A stretch of 21,407 nt of DNA from IMG/VR virus record IMGVR_UViG_3300020472_000198, positions 1-21,407 of that record; one strand, written 5' to 3'. Positions 1-7,025 of the stretch are shown here, one piece after another. The stretch comes from a virus. The notes beneath the pieces were generated by a model. That model saw only the letters and a list, made by a program, of their open reading frames with translations. It ran no database searches and was not told where the DNA came from. The position numbers were made by a program, and so were the translations under genes. Within the stretch, counting starts at the first letter, position 1; every line of letters starts with the position of its first letter.

Positions 1-253
1 AGGTTACGGCGATTTCAGACACCGTGCCATTAGTGTTGAGAATCAAAGCTTTGCCAGCGGTGATCGCGCCAGATGCAGTTAGGTCAATCGACCCACCAAA
101 TGGAGGAAGAACCGCGCCAGCCAGTTTGCCGTCACTGCCGACGAGCGGGACGTTGCCGTTAGTTGTGCCGGTGTTGACGGTGGCAGCGGTGCCTAGTCCG
201 AGACCTGTCCTAGTAGCTGTGAGGTCGTCAGGATTTATTGTCCATGTGCCCAT
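1..253 (-). CDS. Tail fibre-like protein, N-terminal part (runs off the left edge)
   Basis: An ATG at 253 opens a frame that stays open for 84 codons to the window edge. It begins MGTWTINPDDL and continues with TGLGLGTAATVNTG and GNVPLVGSDGKLAG. The pattern GLGTAA...GNVPxxGSDGKL is a common repeat in phage tail fibres and fibre tips, so this is probably a structural fibre or tip component assembled on the tail. The gene starts 1 base after the stop of the preceding fibre gene. An AGGA sits 8 bases before the ATG, which supports the start. Its position after the T7 gp17-like protein suggests a fibre made of two polypeptides, an adaptor that binds the tail plus a distal protein. The C-terminus, where receptor specificity would lie, is outside the window, so the exact role is unknown. 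Confidence 0.72.
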   Translation of the reverse strand, partial: MGTWTINPDDLTATRTGLGLGTAATVNTGTTNGNVPLVGSDGKLAGAVLPPFGGSIDLTASGAITAGKALILNTNGTVSEIAVT

Positions 254-254
254 T

Positions 255-1319
255 TTAAGTTCCTATAACGTGCCAAGTTGCGCCGCTCGAAACCGTCACG
301 CTGGAGCCGCTTGTTATTGTGATTGGTCCAGCGGACATTCCGTTTGATCCGCTAGGTATCGTAAGGGCCGCATTGCCGCTGATTTGATTTTTGTTGGTGC
401 GAATGACGCTTTCCTCGCCAGTCCCGTTTCCGTCGAAACCGGGTCCACCGCCGCCAATCGAACCCCACTCGCTCCCGTTGTAACCCTCGAACACAGTGTC
501 GGTGGAATTGAACCGAATGAAACCGGCAGATGGTGAACCGTCTCGCTGTCCTGTCGTTCCTGACGGGAGCTGACCGCTGCCTGTGGTTGACGTTTTGCTG
601 ACAACAGCGTCACCACTGACGGCAGCGTCTTGCCATGCTGATCCGTTGTAGATTTTGAGGACGTTGCTGGTCGTATTGAAATATTGGTCACCGGCAGTTA
701 GCGCATCGCCGTCGTTGTCTGCCGCTGGATCGCTAGAGAATGCTCCAAGGTAAATGTCAGTAAAGTTATCGAGAGCCGTCTCAGCGGCATTCTTCGCAGC
801 GACCGCTCCGGTCTGCGCTGTTTCCGCTGCCGTCTGTGCGGTTTGCGCGGCGGTAACATTTGCCGCATTTGTGGTAACAAGACCGTCAACATAATTCTTC
901 GTTGCGGCGTCTTGTGCAGCTGTCGGGTTGGTGACGTTCTCTATTTTTTTACTAACAGCATCCCATTGATCTGTGGTGCTGGATCGACTTAACGAAACCT
1001 CTTCGACATCGTTGGCCTCTTGAGCTAGATAGAAGGCTTGAAGACTGTCAGTGTCCAAGATGGATTCAGACAATATTGATCCGGTCTGATAGTCAACCAG
1101 ACGTGTCGCAGGGCTGCTCTCACGGGTGATGATGACAGTTGAGTCTGACGCTGGCATCGCAGTAATCTGAATGCGTGTTGTGGTCAGCCAAGTGAAGTCA
1201 GTTGTTGCACTACCATTGACTTTCACTATTACATGCGTCTGAGCAATATAGGGAAAGGTCACATCGAACTGGTTTGTCGCACCGTCCAGACCCGTGTGAA
1301 CGATACGAGCATATGCCAT
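255..1319 (-). CDS. Tail fibre protein (T7 gp17-like N-terminal domain)
   Basis: The 354-residue protein starts MAYARIVHTGLDGATNQFDV, followed by FPYIAQTHVIVKVNG. This is the beta-rich N-terminal domain that attaches T7 gp17-type fibres to the tail. Residues around 131-145 read NPTAAQDAATKNYVDG, the usual hinge in this family. An Ala/Thr/Gln-rich helical stretch follows (about 150-185), probably a trimeric coiled coil. Two short fibre motifs come next (GDQYFNTTSNVLKIYNGSAW, then FIRFNSTDTVFEGYNGSEW). The C-terminus, TVSSGATWHVIGT, has the usual ending of short phage fibres, so the protein looks complete. It is shorter than T7 gp17 (553 aa), consistent with a second fibre protein encoded just downstream. 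A GGAG 6 bases before the ATG fixes the start, and the gene follows the gp16-like stop by 3 bases. Confidence 0.9.
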   Translation of the reverse strand: MAYARIVHTGLDGATNQFDVTFPYIAQTHVIVKVNGSATTDFTWLTTTRIQITAMPASDSTVIITRESSPATRLVDYQTGSILSESILDTDSLQAFYLAQEANDVEEVSLSRSSTTDQWDAVSKKIENVTNPTAAQDAATKNYVDGLVTTNAANVTAAQTAQTAAETAQTGAVAAKNAAETALDNFTDIYLGAFSSDPAADNDGDALTAGDQYFNTTSNVLKIYNGSAWQDAAVSGDAVVSKTSTTGSGQLPSGTTGQRDGSPSAGFIRFNSTDTVFEGYNGSEWGSIGGGGPGFDGNGTGEESVIRTNKNQISGNAALTIPSGSNGMSAGPITITSGSSVTVSSGATWHVIGT

Positions 1320-1322
1320 TCG

Positions 1323-4300
1323 TTACTCCGTTATCCGTTGTCCAACTTGTTTAAAAATCTGGTAAGGCGCGAGTTTTAGCGCGGACTTCCCGGCAGCATC
1401 AAAGTCTCCATAAACTGCATTTTGACCGACGCCAAACATGTCGGTCATTGTGTTTCCAGACGGTCCAAAGACTAACCCTAATTGAGATGTTTGCTGGGAG
1501 TATCTGGACGGGCGTTCTTTCCAACCCATCGCCGCACCCGCGACATTGTAAATCGACGCGAGAGGGACGGACATAAACATTGAGTATCCACTACGATCTA
1601 GGATGTCGTATGCCCATTGTTGAGGTGAGCGTTCTTTAATCTCACCCGCTCGTAGTATGTCTTTACCAGCAACCACAACGCTTCCAAGGCCAGCTGCAAA
1701 TCCCATCGACATGACAGCTTCCATGTCACCATACGTCATCGGGTTGCCACGCTGTAACGCCGGGACAACAAAACGATTTAGCGTCACGAAACCATACGTC
1801 TGGAACTGCATAAGCATTTTACCCCAGCCCTTCGACATGAAGAGTGGTGTCTCGCCCATACCCGGTGTCATTACGGCTCGCGTAGCTGACCGGCGAAGTG
1901 CAAACATAACGTCATCGTAAGCCTTCTGTCCGATGTCACCTTCGTCTAACCAGCGGCTCATCTCAAGCTCATACACACCGTCCCATTTTTCGGGTGGGTG
2001 TTTAGCCATCATGGCACCAATGCGTTGGACCTGTTCGGTTCCAATGCCGACAGACGCTAGACGAGCGACTTCGAGCTGTGCCTTTTTGTTTCCGGCAGAA
2101 GCCGCCTCGAAAGTCTGGCGATATCGAGCCATTTGGCCGACTAGGTTGTGCTGCATCTCCATCATAGCAAGCGCTTTGAGGCGGGTGTTCCACCAAAGCA
2201 TTCCACTTAGTACGCTGGCTGTATCAGTGAGACCTTGAAAAACACGGTCGGTAGCTGACGTAAGGCCGTGTTTGAGCGAACCGTGTTCGCCTATGCCACT
2301 CATATTCCTAATATCGTCAACATCAGATTTCTTCAGAGTAGCACTGTTGTGTAACACTCGTTCTGACATCAGCGCCATGCGGCGTAGTTCGTCAGAGCGA
2401 AGACCCTTCATCATCTTGCCGGTTTGCGAAATGTTTTTCCAAGTGTACGAATGAAATCCGCTGGTCAACGATACGGTCGCAAGGTCCGTCAGTGACGACA
2501 GGAGGAACCCCGTACCGTATTTGATGAAGTTCCAAGCTCTCAGCTTTTGCATACTCCAGTGGACAAAACTGTCAGGGTCTTCCGGCAGACCATAGCGGCC
2601 CAGCGCTCGATCCCAAGATCCACGAATGTCCGACTCCATCTTATCGCGTTCTTTCTCAAGACGGCGTATGTATCTGTCGGTTAGTCCCCTTTGTCGCGCA
2701 TTAGTAATCATCGAATTGTAGTCGTCTCGAATCTCACGGATCATGTCTTTCGGGTCTTCAGTTCCAAACATCTTCCGGAGAGACAATCGAGCCGCTACGT
2801 CGTCGTGCGCGGAATGCATCACTCCATAGATGTCGTCGCGTAGTAGACCTAAAGTGATAGCCCGACGACGCTCTTCGTTAGACAGAATGATCTTTCGTGA
2901 CTTTGCGCGACCTGTCTCAAAGACTTCGGACTCCAAGATGCCTCGCGGGATTTTGTCTTGTTTACCCAAACGGTCGACAAGGTCTTCGACGTACATATGG
3001 ACAGGTAGTTTCTTTTCAGTTCGACGTAATGATTTTTTCGCCTTTTTGACGTTACGTCGTTGCTTACGAGTGACCTTGTCAGCTTCTTTTCTTAACTGTC
3101 GAATGTTCTTCCGTAGCAAACGGATGTGCTTGATTGCCTCATCAGCTGCGACCACCGCTTCATTTAATCGATCTACTCGTGGATTTAGACGCTCTAGACG
3201 ACGGTCAATCTTATTAGCTTCGCGAGCGAGATTACGCTGCCTCTCTTTTAGACGTTCGAGGGCTCTGGAATACACCGGCTTACTACGAGCTTCGATGACA
3301 GTCGCATTAAGTGCATCTTCGTTCACACGAGCTAGGTCATCGTCTAGTTCCGTCAGCATCGTGCGGGCTGAATCAATATCAGCCACGGGTGCGCCACCCG
3401 GTTCGACCTCTAGCTCATCGAGCAGATCTTCAGCATCTTTAACCTGACCCTGACGTTCTTTGCGATACTTACGTTGCCATTTGCCCGTGTCGTGGAATTC
3501 GTTTAACCGAACATTTTGTTCTTCTTCGAGGCGTCTGATCTCAGTGTCAATTTGTTGCTTCTCGTTCGCTACCTTCTGGCGATTGGCAACAGCACGTTCT
3601 CTCTCAGCTTGACGATACTCCAGCGTCTTCTTAGCTTCTTCGACAGCGGCTTTCCGGTACTCCGTCTCGGATCGGCGTAAGTCACTACCATATTGCATCG
3701 ACCGACGACGAGCGCTTTCAAATTGTGATTCAGCTAATTTTAATTCGAGTTCAGACTGAAGCACCTGTCGATCAAAAGTGTCTCCAGACCATGACTCAAG
3801 AATTTCGTTTTTCTGATCAGCACCACGCTCGATGCTGTAAACCTCATCGCCAATCTTAACTTCTTGGCGCCCCAGCTTCTCGAATTGCTCAAGGGTCATT
3901 TCGAATTGCTCTTCTAAGAACTCGTCTGACGGTTTTCCGAGAAACTTCTCCATGAAGAAACGAACAGCTTCTGCACGTTTAGTTCCCCGCATCGCCCGTG
4001 GGTTCCAGAGTTGCGCGATACCATACTCTCGGCCCATACGTTGGTCCTCTCGGATCATGCCGCTTTCGACCATCCAGTCTTCCATCTTTTCGTTTACAGC
4101 GTGGATGTCTTCGGCCTGTTCCTTCGCAACCTTGATGATCTTTTCGGTCCCTTCGTCACCGAAGCGTCCCTTTAAGTTCTGCACGGTTGCGTCATCGAGA
4201 TCGTCGTGTAGCAGCTTATAGGTTAGGTCTTGAAACTCGAACGCCTCAAAATGTTTACCATCAGCTGGCTCCTCGCCTTTTGGACGAGTGTTTCCACGCG

Positions 4301-5510
4301 CAGCATCGACGGCCTCTCTTGCAAACCGTGCTGCGTCTCTTGCTTTGTCGCCAACGGCTTGCGCGGTTGGAGATTGGATGCCACCAGCGGCTTCTTCAAG
4401 ATCCATGCGTAGGTTGGAATATCTGTCACCACCACTAATGAAGACGTTCTCGAACTCCTTCATGTAGTGAGATTTCCAGTCTTCAAACGCGAGGTGGGCT
4501 TCACCTTTGTTCATGCTGTCCAATATCACACCGCCGGTATCAAACATCTTTTGCCCAAAGTCGCGAGCTTTCGCACTTTGAGCTAACAGAAAGCGCCCAA
4601 CGGGAGAGACCCTTAAAAGTCTGTTTGCAGGGGACTTCACGACCTTACCAACGGTTCGTGTAGCGGCACTAACAGAACCGCCCACAGGACTTTCCTTGAT
4701 AACTTCGAACGTCTTCTTACCACCTTTGACGACCGGCTGAATAACAGCCGACTCACTTACGCCCTTGCCGAACTGTGCGATACCCACACGAAACTGACTG
4801 TCTTTGCGAAACGGGTTGTCTGGGTTCTTTGGATGAAGGACGGATTTGGGATTTAAGGCTTGCGCGAAGACACCGATGCCACCACCGATTGCCGTACCAA
4901 TTCCGATATTCATAAAACTTTCATCGACGGTGCGAAGGTCTTGTTGCATATGCAATATGGTTTCTTGAGCGCCTGTCAGCGCACCACCAGCAAGAGCGAT
5001 CTTGCCGACATTATAAACCATTTTGCCTTTAGCTATCTGACCGCCCAGCGGCACTAACGTGCTGATGTCGAGTAGACTAAGTCCCATGCCCAAGACAAAA
5101 CCAAAGCCGCTACCGTTTTGGAGACGACGCATGTCTTCTTGTTCTTCGAGCAACCGGGCAGCACGGTCTTTAAAATGCTGCTCGCTCATAGTGTCTTCGA
5201 ACATACCGGCTCGAATAAAAGGGTCTAACTGACTCAGCTGATCTCGATTGTCATTCCAGTATGCATAAGGATTAAACGAGCGATCATAGCTATAGTTATA
5301 GTAACTCGTATCGTCTCTGTTCACGCCATGTCGGAGTGTTGAGCCGATAACGGCTTCGCGCTGATAGATTAAACTCGCGGTTTCCCACGCATCAGGATCG
5401 TCAGCTGGAGTGCTGACAGAGCCTAGTGGACCCTCACCAGTATTGATGAAATTCGTATAGTTATGTTGCTGGTCAGCTTGGTCATAATCGATCTCTAGAA
5501 TGTCGGCCAT
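1323..5510 (-). CDS. T7 gp16-like internal virion / DNA ejection protein
   Basis: A 1395-residue protein in the gp16 position, between the other core proteins and the fibre (T7 gp16 is 1318 aa). Gly/Ala-rich hydrophobic segments at about 134-157 (GFVLGMGLSLLDISTLVPLG) and 165-220 resemble the membrane-inserting parts of gp16-type proteins. Two charged coiled-coil stretches lie at about 583-700 and 715-835, rich in Glu, Arg, Lys and Gln. The last 350 residues carry patterns usual in this family, such as MTPGMGETPLFMSKGWGKML and the ending KLAPYQIFKQVGQRITE. Unlike T7 gp16 I see no lytic transglycosylase at the N-terminus; the wall-degrading domain is in the upstream gene instead. It is expected to sit in the capsid core and form part of the trans-envelope channel during infection. 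The start codon overlaps the upstream stop (TAATG). Confidence 0.85.
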   Translation of the reverse strand: MADILEIDYDQADQQHNYTNFINTGEGPLGSVSTPADDPDAWETASLIYQREAVIGSTLRHGVNRDDTSYYNYSYDRSFNPYAYWNDNRDQLSQLDPFIRAGMFEDTMSEQHFKDRAARLLEEQEDMRRLQNGSGFGFVLGMGLSLLDISTLVPLGGQIAKGKMVYNVGKIALAGGALTGAQETILHMQQDLRTVDESFMNIGIGTAIGGGIGVFAQALNPKSVLHPKNPDNPFRKDSQFRVGIAQFGKGVSESAVIQPVVKGGKKTFEVIKESPVGGSVSAATRTVGKVVKSPANRLLRVSPVGRFLLAQSAKARDFGQKMFDTGGVILDSMNKGEAHLAFEDWKSHYMKEFENVFISGGDRYSNLRMDLEEAAGGIQSPTAQAVGDKARDAARFAREAVDAARGNTRPKGEEPADGKHFEAFEFQDLTYKLLHDDLDDATVQNLKGRFGDEGTEKIIKVAKEQAEDIHAVNEKMEDWMVESGMIREDQRMGREYGIAQLWNPRAMRGTKRAEAVRFFMEKFLGKPSDEFLEEQFEMTLEQFEKLGRQEVKIGDEVYSIERGADQKNEILESWSGDTFDRQVLQSELELKLAESQFESARRRSMQYGSDLRRSETEYRKAAVEEAKKTLEYRQAERERAVANRQKVANEKQQIDTEIRRLEEEQNVRLNEFHDTGKWQRKYRKERQGQVKDAEDLLDELEVEPGGAPVADIDSARTMLTELDDDLARVNEDALNATVIEARSKPVYSRALERLKERQRNLAREANKIDRRLERLNPRVDRLNEAVVAADEAIKHIRLLRKNIRQLRKEADKVTRKQRRNVKKAKKSLRRTEKKLPVHMYVEDLVDRLGKQDKIPRGILESEVFETGRAKSRKIILSNEERRRAITLGLLRDDIYGVMHSAHDDVAARLSLRKMFGTEDPKDMIREIRDDYNSMITNARQRGLTDRYIRRLEKERDKMESDIRGSWDRALGRYGLPEDPDSFVHWSMQKLRAWNFIKYGTGFLLSSLTDLATVSLTSGFHSYTWKNISQTGKMMKGLRSDELRRMALMSERVLHNSATLKKSDVDDIRNMSGIGEHGSLKHGLTSATDRVFQGLTDTASVLSGMLWWNTRLKALAMMEMQHNLVGQMARYRQTFEAASAGNKKAQLEVARLASVGIGTEQVQRIGAMMAKHPPEKWDGVYELEMSRWLDEGDIGQKAYDDVMFALRRSATRAVMTPGMGETPLFMSKGWGKMLMQFQTYGFVTLNRFVVPALQRGNPMTYGDMEAVMSMGFAAGLGSVVVAGKDILRAGEIKERSPQQWAYDILDRSGYSMFMSVPLASIYNVAGAAMGWKERPSRYSQQTSQLGLVFGPSGNTMTDMFGVGQNAVYGDFDAAGKSALKLAPYQIFKQVGQRITE

Positions 5511-7024
5511 TAGGTTGGCATTGGTCCTAAATCGATTTCAAATTTGGCACCGTCGTTTTCTTTTGATCCCCAAAGACCACCTATTCGGCGTATTGATCCA
5601 TATGGACCAACGTCTGGTCGTTCAGACCATTCTTTCCAGTTATTCCACTTATCCGAAAACGACGGGTTGTCTTTTTGTAATTTCTCAGCGTCGTTGAAGT
5701 TAAATTGATCGACAACAATAAGATGGCCGCGATCATCAATGCGATATCCAAACCGTCCTAGCGTTGTCTTAACAATGAATTCGTGTGCAAGGACGTGATC
5801 TTCCTCACTACCGAGAACTGCATTAGATATAAAGTTGAAAACTTCCGCATCAAATCTAACATCTTCTTGTCCGGTTTTATAGTCATCGTATTTAACACCA
5901 CCTGACTTTTTCTGACCACTGCGTTTCATCGCGGCCAGTACGACAGTACGCATTGCGTTCTTTTCGCCGTCTGAAAAGTAGTCTTCAGTTCTGACGCTTT
6001 CCATATCAAAGCCCAGTAAATCAGACGCAAACGATCTAACATTCGATGGTATTATCGATGCCAGAGGGCTACCACCACTTTGCTTTTTCATTCGCTCCTG
6101 CGCTGTGGTTTCAAAGTCCTGTTCAGTGGTTTGCTGTACATCTTCGCGACGAGGATTTTCTTTTGGGCGAGGTGCAGTACGGCCTTGCTTTATTAGCTCA
6201 TCGCTGGACTTTAGATCATCGGCAGCTGCCGAACTAATACCAAACAGGCTTGCTAGAGACCAATCGCTACTCTCGTCTGCACGACCACCCGAAAACATTT
6301 CAGCTTCGGCAGAGCGTCGGTTATCAATGCCTTTAATTTTATGTCTGTTAGACCTGTTAACGATCTCATCGATGACCATTTTTTTATCACCGGCTCGAAC
6401 GTGTTTGGTCAAATTAGGACCAATGAGTGCTGGATGATTATAAGCAAGTGAAACGAGTGCAAGGCGTTCGTATCCTTTTAGATCGATGTCTGAGAACTTA
6501 CTGCTAATTAACCGTTCTGCCGCACCAGCTGATGCTTCAAAAAGTATACGGCCTTCACGCATTGTAAGCTGTGTATTACCATCACGCAGATTATCGAAGT
6601 CTTGATCAGTCCGACGCAAAGCTCGTTTGTACAAGTCTCGATTTGTTGGCTCTTCTAAATTAAAACCAAAGCCGACAGTCCGTAAACCTCGGCTGTCCTT
6701 GTAAACTTTTTCGCGCCATCCTTCGTGACCCTCGCCAATAAATTCAAATCGTCTTTGCAGATAGTTTTGTTTCATCTCTTCGCTATCGTGAACGGCGGGG
6801 TTTGCAGACATAACTTTACTCATCAAGTTGTCGATAAAAGAGGGGGTTCCTTCCGGCTCTAGCTGAAAGTTTGTTACGTTTTGAGTTGGACTGATTAGGC
6901 CACCTTGTTTTAGCTGACCTCGGATAGCTTCATGCAGCTCACGATTATATTCATCCGGGTCTGTGATCGTCTGGAGATGATCCAAATTGAGCGGAAAGTT
7001 TTTATGTAGGGCCTCAAGGTTCAT
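5510..7024 (-). CDS. Virion muramidase with T4 lysozyme-type (GH24) domain
   Basis: A roughly 504-residue protein between the gp15- and gp16-like genes. Around residues 95-122 it reads EGHEGWREKVYKDSRGLRTV then GFGF, which aligns position by position with the T4 lysozyme active site (E11, D20, T26). The equivalents here are E101, D110 and T116. About 120 residues later comes IDNRRSAEAEMF, the RR-x2-E signature of GH24 enzymes. It should cleave peptidoglycan glycan strands, and its position implies it is a virion protein that opens the wall at entry rather than a release endolysin. The remaining 250 residues are a polar linker and an unassigned C-terminal domain. The start is uncertain: ATG at 7024 lies 1 base after the gp15-like stop (TAGCATG), but in-frame ATGs at 7033 and 7042 and a GTG at 7048 are possible, and none has a strong ribosome site. 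Confidence 0.85.
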   Translation of the reverse strand: MNLEALHKNFPLNLDHLQTITDPDEYNRELHEAIRGQLKQGGLISPTQNVTNFQLEPEGTPSFIDNLMSKVMSANPAVHDSEEMKQNYLQRRFEFIGEGHEGWREKVYKDSRGLRTVGFGFNLEEPTNRDLYKRALRRTDQDFDNLRDGNTQLTMREGRILFEASAGAAERLISSKFSDIDLKGYERLALVSLAYNHPALIGPNLTKHVRAGDKKMVIDEIVNRSNRHKIKGIDNRRSAEAEMFSGGRADESSDWSLASLFGISSAAADDLKSSDELIKQGRTAPRPKENPRREDVQQTTEQDFETTAQERMKKQSGGSPLASIIPSNVRSFASDLLGFDMESVRTEDYFSDGEKNAMRTVVLAAMKRSGQKKSGGVKYDDYKTGQEDVRFDAEVFNFISNAVLGSEEDHVLAHEFIVKTTLGRFGYRIDDRGHLIVVDQFNFNDAEKLQKDNPSFSDKWNNWKEWSERPDVGPYGSIRRIGGLWGSKENDGAKFEIDLGPMPT

Positions 7025-7025
7025 G

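Noticed and set aside
24-347. Plus-strand 107-codon frame at the left edge
   Set aside because: Antisense to the partial fibre-like gene (1-253), which has a ribosome site, the correct spacing after the upstream gene and fibre repeats.
314-691. Minus-strand 125-codon frame inside the fibre gene
   Set aside because: Out-of-frame shadow of the fibre gene, which has clear gp17-type motifs and a good ribosome site.
2830-3447. Plus-strand open frame of 205 codons
   Set aside because: It lies antisense to the coiled-coil part of the gp16-like gene. Its Arg/Ser-rich composition is what the reverse of Glu/Lys/Arg codons gives, and it has no family motif.
5655-5730. VVDQFNFND in the muramidase protein, recalling the Asp/Tyr-Asp/His-Arg active site of colicin M-type lipid II hydrolases
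   Set aside because: The Tyr-Asp pair is Phe-Asn and no His-Arg follows at the expected distance, so activity of that kind is not supported.
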